From contig JAZJZX010000013.1 of NCBI GenBank assembly GCA_040389445.1, forward strand, positions 62,001-126,000: a DNA stretch of 64,000 nucleotides. Direction: 5' to 3'. Below are positions 1 through 7,874 of the stretch, one piece after another. A program made the translations under genes and the position numbers. Every line of letters begins with the position of its first letter. Position 1 is the first letter of the stretch. The notes beneath the pieces were generated by a model, which saw only the letters and a program-made list of their open reading frames with translations, was not told the origin of the DNA and ran no database searches. This stretch comes from UBA5189 sp040389445. GTDB lineage: Bacteria > Chloroflexota > Limnocylindria > Limnocylindrales > CSP1-4.

Positions 1-1494
1 CTGGATCCTTCGACCCTGAGTGCTGCGGCCCGATTCGAACGCGACCTCGAGATCCACAACCTTCGACGCGCGATCTTCGAGGTCGACGTCGTTCGCCGCT
101 GGGAACAGCATTCGTCCGGCGTGGATGCCGTCGGCGATGCACTTTTTCCGCTCCTGACCCGCGATTTTGATACGCCACTGGCGCGCTTCGAGGCCATGGC
201 CGGCCGGCTGGAGGGCGTCCCGAACTATCTGGGGGAGCATCGGACCCGCGCCGCCGGCCCCCAGGTCCGGCTGTGGCAGGAGCTGGAAATCATTTCCGGT
301 CGCGACATTCCATCGTTCTTCACCGAAATCGTCGTGGCCGCGGAAGCGCTGGCGCTCCCCGAAACGTTGCAGGCGCGGCTGCGAGCCGCTGCTGATCACG
401 CTTCAGCGGCCGTGGCCGACCATGTCGATCGGGTGGCCGAGACGCTCCGGCACGGAACCGACAACTGGCACCTGGGGCGGGAGCGATACGAGGGGCTGGT
501 CCGACTGCGTGCGTTCGACGGCCTCGATTCGGATGCCATCCTCGAAATCGGCTGGGAGCAGCTGGAGGTCCAGCACGCTGCCCGCGCCGCCGCGGCGCGA
601 GCGATCGACCCGACGGCCGACGAACTCGAAGTCGTCGTGCGGGTCAAGTCGAACCACCCACCGACCTTCGATGCTGCCCTCGACGAATACCGGGTCGCGA
701 TGTCACGGGCGCGCCAGTACCTGATCGACCACGACATCGTGACCGTCCCATCCGACGAGCGGATCACGGTCACCCCGACGCCGCTGTACCTGCGCAACGT
801 GATGCCCTTCGCCGCGTACTTTGCGCCGGCGCCGTTCGATCCCGATCCGATTGGAACGTACGTGGTGACGCCCTCCGTCGACGGAGATCCGGCCGCCATT
901 CGCGAGCACTACCGGGCGTCGATCAGCAACACCAGCATCCACGAGGCCTATCCGGGCCATCACCTCCAGCTCGTGATGGCCTCGCGCAACCCGTCGCTGA
1001 CGCGGCTGTTCACCGATGCTCCGGAGTTCGTCGAGGGCTGGGGCATGTATTCGGAGCAGATGATGCGCGAGGAGGGGTTCGACGACGGCCCGGAGTTTCG
1101 CCTCGCCCTGGCCACGGACGCCATCTGGCGAGCCTGCCGGATCGTCCTGGACGTCCGGATGCATCGCGGCGAGCTGAGCGTCGAGGCGGCGACCGACTTC
1201 CTCGTCGAGCACACGCGGTTCGAGCGCCCACATGCGCTCGCGGAGGTCAACCGCTACACCTCGTCGCCCACCTATCCCCTGTCGTACCTCCTGGGCAAGG
1301 TGCTGCTCCTCGCGCTCCGGGACGACGAACGACGCCGACAGGGTGGGCAATTCCGGCTTCGAACCTTTCACGACACGCTCCTCGCGAACGGCTCCATCCC
1401 GATCAGCTTCCACCGCCGGCTGCTCGCCGGGGAGGTCCGACCCGGCGTCGGGGGCGCGACGACCGGCGTCGATCGCGCAGCCGCGCGATCCTGA
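1..1494 (+). CDS. DUF885 family hydrolase, 5' partial
   Basis: The frame is open from the first base of the window, so the N-terminus lies to the left. The visible 497 residues match the DUF885 family, thought to be zinc-dependent hydrolases or peptidases. The diagnostic site is the HEAYPGHH segment at about 940-962, followed by an EGWGMYSEQ block at about 1033-1060 that supplies a further acidic residue near the metal. A GTG at 121 is an internal codon, not the start: the preceding 40 codons read as family sequence (ERDLEIHNLRR). No signal peptide can be judged because the start is missing. The next gene starts 10 bases after the stop. The substrate is unknown. Confidence 0.85.
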   Translation: MDPSTLSAAARFERDLEIHNLRRAIFEVDVVRRWEQHSSGVDAVGDALFPLLTRDFDTPLARFEAMAGRLEGVPNYLGEHRTRAAGPQVRLWQELEIISGRDIPSFFTEIVVAAEALALPETLQARLRAAADHASAAVADHVDRVAETLRHGTDNWHLGRERYEGLVRLRAFDGLDSDAILEIGWEQLEVQHAARAAAARAIDPTADELEVVVRVKSNHPPTFDAALDEYRVAMSRARQYLIDHDIVTVPSDERITVTPTPLYLRNVMPFAAYFAPAPFDPDPIGTYVVTPSVDGDPAAIREHYRASISNTSIHEAYPGHHLQLVMASRNPSLTRLFTDAPEFVEGWGMYSEQMMREEGFDDGPEFRLALATDAIWRACRIVLDVRMHRGELSVEAATDFLVEHTRFERPHALAEVNRYTSSPTYPLSYLLGKVLLLALRDDERRRQGGQFRLRTFHDTLLANGSIPISFHRRLLAGEVRPGVGGATTGVDRAAARS

Positions 1495-1504
1495 TCGGGA
1501 CCTG

Positions 1505-2206
1505 ATGCAGGTCATACCCGCCATCGACCTGGAGAAGGGCCGCTCCCGGATCGTGTTCTGGCCCGGCGTGGCGAGCGGCGTGGGGGCACCCACGGATCGG
1601 CCCGATCGGATCGCGGAGCATTTTGTGGCGCTCGGGGCGCCCGTGATCCACCTCGTCGACTTCGACGGCGCGCGCGCCGCCACGCCCGTCAACCTCGAGA
1701 CGGTAGGTGCGATCGCCTCTCGCGTTTCCACGCCCCTCCAGCTCGCCGGTGGCGTGGACACTCCGGACGGGATCCGCCTTGCGTTCGCGGCGGGAGCCAC
1801 GAGAGTGCTCGTTGGGATGTCGGTCGCCGACGATCCCGAGATGCTGCGGAACTGCCTGGCCATCGCCGCCGACTGGCTCGCGGTGGGTCTGGACGCCCGG
1901 GCCGACCGTCTGGCGGCATTCCCATGGCGTCGCTCCCGGGTCCCCACGCTGCGCGAGCTGGCCGACGAACTCGTGGGGCAGGGCGTTGCGCGGCTGGTCC
2001 TCGGTCACGGGGGCGGTGCCGGCGAGATCGACGCCCTCGCCACATTGCGTGCGTCGGTGGAGGTGGAGCTCGTGGTTGCCGGCGGCGTCCGCGACCTGGA
2101 GGGAATCCGTCGCCTGCGCGATGCCGGCATCGCGGGCATCATCCTCGGAGAAGCGCTCCTGTCCGGGGCCGTCGACTACACCGCCGCCCTGGAGGTAGCC
2201 AGATGA
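1505..2206 (+). CDS. HisA-like (beta/alpha)8-barrel protein, divergent
   Basis: A protein of 233 residues, the size of HisA (ProFAR isomerase of histidine synthesis). It opens with the HisA signature IPAIDL, placing the general-base Asp at residue 8, and has the central LDAR segment and both phosphate-gripping loops (LAGGVDT; VAGGVRD...GIILGEAL). Two parts are not HisA-like: the usual CVRL..GD stretch after strand 1 is replaced by an unrelated insert, and the TDI.RDG loop carrying the second catalytic Asp reads LGHGGGAG. No other his gene is nearby. The ATG at 1505 is the first in frame after the upstream stop. It overlaps the next gene by 4 nt (ATGA). It may be a HisA paralogue with another substrate. 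Confidence 0.75.
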   Translation: MQVIPAIDLEKGRSRIVFWPGVASGVGAPTDRPDRIAEHFVALGAPVIHLVDFDGARAATPVNLETVGAIASRVSTPLQLAGGVDTPDGIRLAFAAGATRVLVGMSVADDPEMLRNCLAIAADWLAVGLDARADRLAAFPWRRSRVPTLRELADELVGQGVARLVLGHGGGAGEIDALATLRASVEVELVVAGGVRDLEGIRRLRDAGIAGIILGEALLSGAVDYTAALEVAR

Positions 2207-2853
2207 TCCATCGCCCATCCCGTCGCGGGACGCACTCGTTTGCGGCCGCGCTCGTCCTCGCACTTGTCGGAGGTGCCTGCTCCGGATCAGGCGGGACGGC
2301 CGGTCCGAGTGTCGGCCCGAGCGTCGGCCCGGCCGGCGGCGACGCCTGCCCCACCAGCCAGCCGGCGCCGCTTGCCGCGGGCGAGACGCGGACGGTCACG
2401 GTCACGACCTCCAAGGGGACCATCACGCTCCAGGTGGACGGCGACCTTTCCCCGATCGCCGCCGGGAACTTCGTGGCCCTGGCATCGTGCGGCTACTACG
2501 ACGGCGTGGCGTTCCATCGCGTCGTTCCCGGGTTCGTGATCCAGGGCGGAGACCCGACCGGCACCGGAAGCGGGGGTCCTGGCTACACGATCCAGGACGA
2601 GCCGGTGACCACGACCTACCGCCGCGGCACGCTGGCGATGGCCAGATCCAGCCAGCCGAACTCGCAGGGCTCGCAGTTCTTCATCGTGCTTGCCGACGAC
2701 GCTGCCCGGGCCCTGGCCAGTTACAACACGTACGCGATCTTTGGCGAGGTGACCGCCGGCATGGACGCGGTCGATGCCATCGCCGCGGCGGCGGATGCCG
2801 AGAATCCCAGCAATCCGATCGTGATGGACGCCGTCACCGTCGCCAAACCCTGA
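2203..2853 (+). CDS. Exported cyclophilin-type peptidyl-prolyl isomerase (lipoprotein)
   Basis: A protein of 216 residues. A positively charged N-terminus, a hydrophobic stretch (AAALVLALVGGAC) and a lipobox-like LVGGAC predict a lipoprotein cleaved before Cys25; a Gly/Ser/Pro linker follows. From about residue 62 it is a cyclophilin domain with the catalytic FHRVVPGF segment (Arg of FHR, Phe of PGF), VIQGGD and SQFFI. It should catalyse cis-trans isomerisation of X-Pro bonds at the outer face of the membrane. Its ATG overlaps the stop of the HisA-like gene, so translation is probably coupled. A second, cytosolic cyclophilin follows 24 bases downstream. Confidence 0.88.
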   Translation: MIHRPSRRGTHSFAAALVLALVGGACSGSGGTAGPSVGPSVGPAGGDACPTSQPAPLAAGETRTVTVTTSKGTITLQVDGDLSPIAAGNFVALASCGYYDGVAFHRVVPGFVIQGGDPTGTGSGGPGYTIQDEPVTTTYRRGTLAMARSSQPNSQGSQFFIVLADDAARALASYNTYAIFGEVTAGMDAVDAIAAAADAENPSNPIVMDAVTVAKP

Positions 2854-2877
2854 CCGGATCCACCCAAGGAGGACGCC

Positions 2878-3369
2878 ATGACCCGCGCCACGATCGCCAC
2901 CGACCTCGGCGACATCGAGATCCAGCTCTACACCACGGACGTGCCAAAGGCGGCCGGCAACTTCGTCGACCTTGCCCGTAAGGGCTTCTACGACGACGTC
3001 GTGTTCCATCGCGTCATCCCGGGCTTCGTGGCCCAGGCCGGCGACGGCGAGCACGGCAAGAAGGCGACGCTCGACGCCAACCGGGTCGGCCAGGGCGGAC
3101 CGGGCTACAAATTCGCCGACGAGCCATTCAAGGGCGACTACGTGCGCGGTGCCCTGGCCATGGCGAACGCCGGACCCAACACCAACGGCAGCCAGTTCTT
3201 CATCTGCCACCAGGACCTGACCGGCAAGCTTCCGAAGAACTACACGCTCTTCGGCGTCGTGACGAAGGGCATGGACGTGGTGGACAAGATCGTCGCGGCG
3301 CCGCGCAACGGCCGGGACCTGCCGGATGATCCGGTTGCCATGAAGTCGGTCACGATCTTCGACGACTGA
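2878..3369 (+). CDS. Cytosolic cyclophilin-type peptidyl-prolyl isomerase
   Basis: A 163-residue single-domain cyclophilin without signal peptide. The active-site segments FHRVIPGFVAQAGD, NGSQFFI and a C-terminal GMDVVDKI block are all present, as in small bacterial PpiB proteins. A strong ribosome binding site AAGGAGG lies 6 bases before the ATG. It is co-directional with the exported paralogue and probably arose by duplication, so the pair covers cytosol and cell surface. An 8-bp GC stem (3370-3387) abuts the stop codon but lacks a T tract. Confidence 0.9.
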   Translation: MTRATIATDLGDIEIQLYTTDVPKAAGNFVDLARKGFYDDVVFHRVIPGFVAQAGDGEHGKKATLDANRVGQGGPGYKFADEPFKGDYVRGALAMANAGPNTNGSQFFICHQDLTGKLPKNYTLFGVVTKGMDVVDKIVAAPRNGRDLPDDPVAMKSVTIFDD

Positions 3370-3396
3370 GCCCCCGGTTCCGGGGGCGAGCCCCGC

Positions 3397-3493
3397 GAGC
3401 GAGCCGGCGCGAGCCGCGGGAGCGAGCCGGCGCGAGCCGCAGGAGCGAGCCCGGTGCGAGCCCCGCGAGCGAGCCGGTGCGAGCCCCGCGAGC
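3397..3493 (+). repeat. GC-rich tandem repeat, about 4 x 23 bp
   Basis: Four consecutive units beginning GAGCGAGCC and lengths 23, 23, 24 and 23 nt start at 3397, 3420, 3443 and 3467. They differ by a few substitutions (GCGCGAGCCGCGG versus TGCGAGCCCCGC). The array sits between the cyclophilin gene and an RNA promoter and shows no codon structure. It is probably replication slippage rather than a functional array. Confidence 0.7.
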
Positions 3494-3567
3494 GCGCCGC
3501 CGGGCCGCCTCGAGCCGGTTTTTACGGCCAGGTTAAGGAATTTACACCAAGCGCGCGTCGAAAAGGG

Positions 3568-3596
3568 TTGGAATCGAGCGCCCGTTCGGATAGACT
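3568..3596 (+). promoter_or_regulatory. Sigma-70-type promoter for a small RNA
   Basis: TTGGAA (3568-3573) and TAGACT (3591-3596) are separated by exactly 17 nt. The elements stand out in a locally AT-richer stretch and precede a region with no open frame but several hairpins and an intrinsic terminator. Predicted transcription start is near 3603. Confidence 0.55.
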
Positions 3597-3602
3597 CACT
3601 CG

Positions 3603-3780
3603 TGCACTGCGTTCGCGCAGTCCGCTGCCCCAGCGGCAAGGTCATGGGTAGGTTGGGTCAGGGTAGTCGGTGCAGCCGACGTGATAGATGCTCTTGACGC
3701 GTGGGGGGCTTCCGTTTCGGCGGAAAGTTCACCGGGACAGCAACGGAGCGGCTCCTTCGGGAGCCGCTCCGCTCGTTTTT
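3603..3780 (+). ncRNA. Candidate structured non-coding RNA, unassigned
   Basis: A roughly 178-nt stretch is bounded by a good promoter on the left and a very strong intrinsic terminator on the right, with no convincing reading frame on either strand. Visible stems include ACTGCG-TTCG-CGCAGT near 3605-3620, GTCGG...CCGAC near 3670-3682, and TTCCG...CGGAA near 3709-3724, then the terminator. I could not match it to tmRNA, RNase P RNA, 6S RNA, or a known riboswitch. A GTCAGG...GCAGCC resemblance to the SRP RNA apical domain lacks the essential GGAA tetraloop context. It could also be a leader or attenuator-like transcript. Confidence 0.45.
3745..3780 (+). terminator. Intrinsic terminator with UUCG tetraloop
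   Basis: GGAGCGGCTCC (3745-3755), loop TTCG, and GGAGCCGCTCC (3760-3770) form a perfect 11-bp stem. A short GCTCG and five T follow. This is the clearest rho-independent terminator in the window and ends the small-RNA candidate. Confidence 0.85.
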
Positions 3781-4057
3781 CCAGACTGAATCGTCTCGGC
3801 ACTGCTGAATCGCCCCGCACTCCGGCCCTGCCGGTTCGCAGCGGGCCGCCCCGCTGCACTGGCGCGGAGCCCCGCACAGGCGTGGGGCATGGGCTCAGGC
3901 CTGCCTGCGTCCGGCGCAGGCGCCCCGGCACTCGCTCGGTGGATGCGGGCGCGCAGGGCCCGGCGCAGAATCGTGGGGGGCGCGACCCAGGCTTCACCGA
4001 GTCGAGCCAGAGCCGGTGCTATCCTTCCGCTCCGCAGCCGCACCGCCGTGCGATCAC

Positions 4058-4133
4058 GCGCCCGTAGCTCAGTGGATAGAGCGTTGGGTTCCGGACCCAA
4101 AGGTCGCAGGTTCGAATCCTGTCGGGCGCGCCA
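4058..4133 (+). tRNA. tRNA-Arg (anticodon CCG)
   Basis: A complete 76-nt cloverleaf. The acceptor arms GCGCCCG (4058-4064) and CGGGCGC (4123-4129) pair perfectly, the D arm is GCTC...GAGC, the anticodon stem is TTGGG/CCCAA around the loop TTCCGGA giving anticodon CCG (reads CGG, Arg), and the T arm is GCAGG-TTCGAAT-CCTGT with one G-T pair. A discriminator G and an encoded CCA end the gene. The 3' side is abutted by a decayed recombinase on the opposite strand, so this tRNA was probably an integration site. Confidence 0.97.
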
Positions 4134-4466
4134 GTACAACCTTTTCGGGCAGCGCGAGCGCGAACCCGTGGGCGTAGGCCGCCTGCGTCAGCCGGACACC
4201 CACGATCTCGGGCCGGCAACCGTGATCTGGTCGTAGATGGCGTGCATCACGTCTGCCTTCTCCTTCGACTTCTCGGGGGCTTGGAGCGACTCGCCGAGGG
4301 CGCGAAGCCACTCGACCGCGCGATCGGCAGGTAGTCCGGCGACCGTCCGTTCCACGACCGCGTCCCGCTGCTCGTCGCCGAGCTCCCCGAGGAGCGCCTC
4401 GTAGGCGGGCCGAGCGGGAAGGATGCCGCCGGGCAGGAGGATCACGGGCCATGGACGATGCGCCAT
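4134..4466 (-). pseudogene. Decayed recombinase C-terminus fused to a hydrolase-like start
   Basis: The minus-strand frame begins at an ATG (4466) with a good AAGGAG site. Its first 25 or so residues (WPVILLPGGILP) resemble strand 1 of an alpha/beta hydrolase. It then continues as sequence typical of the C-terminal tail of large serine recombinases (VEWLRALGESL, HAIYDQITVAG). A one-base deletion near 4210-4217 breaks the frame: the next frame continues with IVGVRLTQAAYAHGFALALP and runs into the antisense of tRNA-Arg. This looks like the scar of an integrative element that used the tRNA as attachment site. The family assignment rests on tail similarity only; no catalytic domain remains. Confidence 0.55.
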
Positions 4467-4581
4467 CGGTGCTCCTTCGATGAGGAAGCGGAGTCTGCCA
4501 GTATGGGACCGGACGCCGCGCCTGAGTCCCGGAGCGAACGACGGCGCTGACGCACGTGTGCGACGCTCCAACGGAGACGCC

Positions 4582-5376
4582 ATGGACACGATCGAAGTAC
4601 GCGGGCTCGAGATCGCCTTCGAGCGGCAGGGCACCGGACCACCGCTCGTTCTCCTCCACGGCTTCGTCGGTCACAGCCGGGAATGGCGCCGCCAGATCGA
4701 TGACCTGTCCGACGAGTACACGGTCGTGGCGTGGGATGCGCCCGGCGCCGGGCGATCCACGGTTCCGCCCGAGACGTTCCGCCTCCCCGACTACGCGGAC
4801 TGCCTCGCTGCCTTCATCGCCGCGCTCGGCTTGACGCGGCCTCACATCGCGGGTGTTTCGTTCGGTGGTGCGCTCGCCCTCGAGCTGTACGGTCGGCATC
4901 CCACGGTGCCGGCGAGCCTCGTCCTTGCAGGGGCCTATGCCGGATGGGCCGGCTCCCTGACGCAGGAGGTCACCGGGCAGCGCCTGCAGGCGACGTTGCA
5001 GGCCGCCGATGCACCGTCCGAGCAGCGGGTGGGGTCGATGATCCCGGGCATGTTCTCGGGCTCGCCGGCGGCGGCGGCGGTCGAGGAGTTCCGAGGGATC
5101 ATGTCGGAGATCCATCCAGCCGGGCTCCGGGCGATGGCGCGTTCCCTGGCAGAAGCCGACCTGCGGGACGTGCTTCCCCGGATCGGGGTGCCGACGCTCC
5201 TGCTCTACGGCGATCAAGATCGCCGTGCCTCTCTCGCCGTCGCAGAGGACATGCACGCCCGGATCCCGGCGTCGCGACTCGTCGTGATGCAGGCAGTCGG
5301 TCACATGAGCAGTGTCGAGGCTCCAGAGCCCTTCAACGCCGAAGTCCGCAGCTTCCTGAAGTCAGTGCGACCCTGA
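4582..5376 (+). CDS. Alpha/beta-hydrolase fold enzyme
   Basis: A 264-residue protein with the full alpha/beta-hydrolase layout: oxyanion motif LLHGFVGH, nucleophile elbow GVSFGG (Ser), acid in LLYGDQDRR, and the catalytic His in AVGHMSS near the C-terminus. There is a GGAGA ribosome site before the ATG at 4582. No signal peptide is seen, so it is cytosolic. Such enzymes hydrolyse esters, lactones or halogenated compounds; the substrate cannot be told. It is divergent from the recombinase remnant and convergent with the SnoaL-like gene. Confidence 0.88.
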   Translation: MDTIEVRGLEIAFERQGTGPPLVLLHGFVGHSREWRRQIDDLSDEYTVVAWDAPGAGRSTVPPETFRLPDYADCLAAFIAALGLTRPHIAGVSFGGALALELYGRHPTVPASLVLAGAYAGWAGSLTQEVTGQRLQATLQAADAPSEQRVGSMIPGMFSGSPAAAAVEEFRGIMSEIHPAGLRAMARSLAEADLRDVLPRIGVPTLLLYGDQDRRASLAVAEDMHARIPASRLVVMQAVGHMSSVEAPEPFNAEVRSFLKSVRP

Positions 5377-5425
5377 GAACTCAGCAAGGAGGTCCAGCGC
5401 CTTGGCGATCGAGGGCGCGACCGCG

Positions 5426-5845
5426 CTAGCTGCGAGCGCCCTGGAGCTGCGCGAGCAAGCTCGGCAGGTCGAGCAAGCCCCAATGCTCGACGATCCTTCC
5501 GTCGATGACACGCAGGAACGTCATCGACCCATACGTGACCCGTCGGCCCGTTGGCGGGATCTCTCTGAATACTCCCGCGTGGGTTCCCTGTTCCATCATG
5601 CGCGCGGCGACGAGGTCTCCTTCCGCGACGATGTCCTCGATCGTGATCCGTGCATCCGCGAACGAAGCGCGGAAGGATCGGACCAGCTTCGTGACTCCGT
5701 CGCGATCGATGGCATCTGGACCACTCAGGGTCGAATAGAGGCGGTAGTCGGGGCTGCAGATCTCATCCAGGATCTCAAGAGCCCCGCTGCTGAGCGCCTC
5801 ATCGAAGAACCGGCGCACGAGTGCTTTGTTGTCCTCGATCGTCAT
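5426..5845 (-). CDS. SnoaL-like / ester cyclase family protein
   Basis: A 139-residue protein of the SnoaL-like NTF2 fold: an N-terminal helix pair (NKALVRRFFDEAL), the DYRLYSTLSGPDAIDRDG segment, then beta strands with PPTGRRVTYGSMTFLRVIDGRIVEHWGLLD, the usual ester-cyclase ending. The ATG at 5845 is chosen because AGGAGG lies 8 bases before it; the frame is open further upstream but without coding character. Members act as small-molecule cyclases, isomerases or binding proteins; the role here is unknown. Confidence 0.8.
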   Translation of the reverse strand: MTIEDNKALVRRFFDEALSSGALEILDEICSPDYRLYSTLSGPDAIDRDGVTKLVRSFRASFADARITIEDIVAEGDLVAARMMEQGTHAGVFREIPPTGRRVTYGSMTFLRVIDGRIVEHWGLLDLPSLLAQLQGARS

Positions 5846-6030
5846 CGTGAAGCCTCCTCGCGATCCGGACGAGACTCGGAAGAGGCGGCGATCCCGGTCC
5901 GTAGCCCATCCCACGCGTTTCGAACCATAACCCCCGGCCCCTCGGGCGCGTGGCGGTCATGAAGGAGCGCAGGGGCGCGTAAGAAGCGATGGGCCCGGCA
6001 CGGGCAGCAGCTCAAGGCGGCTCCAGGCTC

Positions 6031-6510
6031 CTATTTCCGCAAGGAAACACTAGGCGGTTCGATCAGGAACTCGACCGCGCGGCCCGGATCGTTACCGAGG
6101 TCACGCTTGCCGGAGCAGCCACGGGCGACGCAGCGGTACCACCACCAGCGGCCGGACCGATCGAGCAACATCGGTTCCGAACAGACAGGGCAGGCCTCCC
6201 TCCTGTGAACCTGCTCCACACGGGCATAGAGGTCTCGGTTGTCGACGAGCGCCAGGCCCATGGTGTTCGCCTCCTCACGTGCCTGCGTCGTGAAATCCGA
6301 GAGGGTTACGAAGATGCCCGCGCCGGGCGGCAGCCCCTCGCGGACGAGGGTGCCGGCGAATTTGCGAACTTCGTCGACATCGAAGAGCCACGAATTCCAG
6401 CGCTTGCACTGGACAATGCTCCGCTTGCCATCCTTGGCCAACCGCAGATCGATGTTGCCGTCCGGGCCGTCCCGGTGGCCCGTCTCCTCGACATTCCACC
6501 CCTCGCGTCT
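6031..6510 (-). pseudogene. Truncated Mrr-type restriction endonuclease
   Basis: The minus strand encodes the catalytic half of an Mrr-like nuclease: REGWNVEETG, then GNIDLRL...SIVQCKRW, the PD-(D/E)xK core with Asp and QxK, followed by DEVRKFAGTL...GIFVTLSDFT. A C-terminal zinc-finger-like part (CPVC...CVARGC) follows. Sequence upstream of about 6510 in this frame is the shadow of a plus-strand toxin-antitoxin pair, so the N-terminal part and start codon are gone. Mrr proteins cleave modified DNA. This copy is probably non-functional because it cannot be started properly. Confidence 0.65.
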
Positions 6511-6532
6511 GCTGGACCAGGAGGCACAGCTT

Positions 6533-6718
6533 CTGCCCGCGGACCAGGCCGAAGCCCTCGAGGCGATCGCCGGCGTCGACGAGGTGTCGGTCAACGAGGA
6601 GATCCAGCGGGCGATCGCCGCCCACATCGAGGCTCGGCGGTCCGATCCCGACTTCCGGCGGCGCCTGCAGGCCAGCATCGAGCGCAACCGCGAGATCCTC
6701 GAGCGCCTCGCTCGGTGA
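6533..6718 (+). CDS. Antitoxin-like small protein upstream of Doc
   Basis: A short acidic and basic helical protein (about 61 residues) with VSVNEEIQRAIAAHIEARR, typical of ribbon-helix-helix-like antitoxins paired with Doc toxins. No ATG, GTG or TTG fits well. A CTG at 6533 lies 8 bases after AGGAGG and gives a start at residue PADQAEALEAI; alternatively the original start was lost at the junction with the Mrr remnant. Its stop TGA overlaps the GTG of the Doc gene (GTGA), the usual antitoxin-toxin coupling. Confidence 0.5.
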   Translation: MPADQAEALEAIAGVDEVSVNEEIQRAIAAHIEARRSDPDFRRRLQASIERNREILERLAR

Positions 6719-7109
6719 CCGTCTACCTCGAGCTGGCCGACTACGTACGCATCGACGAGGCGGTCCTCGGGGTGCCGGCCGAGCTCATCGCCGACTTCAA
6801 CCGGATCGGTCTGGCGGATTCCGCGCTGGCCGCTCCGCAGGCCGGCTTCGACGGCGTCGAGGCCTATCCGGACTTCGAGACCAAGGCGGCCGTGCTCTGC
6901 TGGCATCTCGTCAAGAACCACCCGCTTGCCCGATGGCAACAAGCGCTGCGCCTTCCTCGCCACGGTCGAGTTCGTGGAGCGCAACGGACGAACCTGGATT
7001 CCGGCGTCAGGTGATCCGGATGGGACCGACCACGTGATCCGGGGCATCGCCAGCAGCGAGATCAGCGAGGCGGAGTTCCGCGACTTGGATCGCCCAGCGC
7101 TGCGGGTGA
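6715..7109 (+). pseudogene. doc: Doc-type Fic toxin, frameshifted twice
   Basis: A GTG start overlaps the antitoxin stop. The frame reads VTVYLELADYVRIDEAVLG...KNHPL, classic Doc sequence. At 6928 one extra G shifts the frame exactly inside the Fic motif: the +1 frame continues PDGNKRCAFLATVEFVERNG, which would restore HPLPDGNKR. A second shift near 7085 is needed to reach the expected end WIAQRCG and a TGA at 7107-7109. Intact Doc phosphorylates EF-Tu. This copy would lack the catalytic loop unless the shifts are assembly errors. Confidence 0.72.
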
Positions 7110-7215
7110 GACCGCCAGGCACCGTCGGGACGGGCCGCCCCACGTCGACCCTCGGGCCCCGGGCGCCAACCCGGGGCCGCTCTCCGTATGGTCGCGTCGT
7201 TGGCCACGCTCAGTC

Positions 7216-7692
7216 TCATCGCGGCACGTCGGCCAACGTGGGCGCCACAAGGGCCAACCTGCGACGTTCCCCGATTTGAAGCCGGGATAATTCGCGAAAC
7301 TCGGCCGCGAGACACACTCGCGGGGCGCGGTCGGGGGGAAGTCGCGTTGCCATATGGGCGACCCCGCCCCGGTCGGTCGACGCCCCCTTCGTGGAGTTGC
7401 ACGACCGGCACAGCACAGCGCAGGTGCCGATGTCGAACCGCGCACCGCCAGCAGCGAGCGGCACGATGTGATCAACGGTCAGGTCGGCGGCCGGGTGGGC
7501 GGCGCGCTCGTAGCCAGGACACCAGTTGCCACGCTCGCCACGCCAGGCGCGGAGCACGCGGGCGCTGAGACGCTGCCACGCCCGCGTGTTGTACAGGACG
7601 TTGTGCCTGGTGCGGTTGGACTGCCGGGCGTGCTCAGTGCAGCGACTACCCGCGCGGCTGGTGACGACACCACAGACCGTGCAGAGCTTCAC
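7216..7692 (-). CDS. HNH endonuclease, phage type
   Basis: A 158-residue protein beginning at a GTG with an N-terminal zinc knuckle (LCTVCG...CTEH). A core follows: WCPGY...LTVDHIVPLAAGG...VLCRSCNSTKGAS, that is the HNH beta-beta-alpha-metal fold with the DH pair and a CxxC. Small HNH proteins of this type sit beside phage packaging genes. The tail after residue 115 is less conserved. Its location next to the degraded Mrr/Doc genes supports an accessory island. Confidence 0.75.
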   Translation of the reverse strand: MKLCTVCGVVTSRAGSRCTEHARQSNRTRHNVLYNTRAWQRLSARVLRAWRGERGNWCPGYERAAHPAADLTVDHIVPLAAGGARFDIGTCAVLCRSCNSTKGASTDRGGVAHMATRLPPDRAPRVCLAAEFRELSRLQIGERRRLALVAPTLADVPR

Positions 7693-7874
7693 GGATCACG
7701 TCGAACGTTTGCGCGGAGGGACGCGAGCGTACTGGCGCCACGCTTGGCTCTGGTGACGCTCGATTGCAGGCCCTTCGACATCACGAAGAGCGTGAGCGAG
7801 GCCGTTGCTGCGGTCTATTCGCCTGCGGTGCTACGCCTGCGGGACCACCTTGGGAGCGTGGCACACTTGCGACG

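Noticed and set aside
3640..3700. SRP (4.5S-like) RNA
   Set aside because: A GTCAGG...GCAGCC resemblance exists, but the GGAA tetraloop and flanking internal loops that bind Ffh are absent.
4019..4219. Minus-strand frames reading DRIRTCDLWVRNPTLYPLSYG and RPTGFEPATFGSG as proteins
   Set aside because: These are translations of the antisense of tRNA-Arg, a well-known annotation artefact, not genes.
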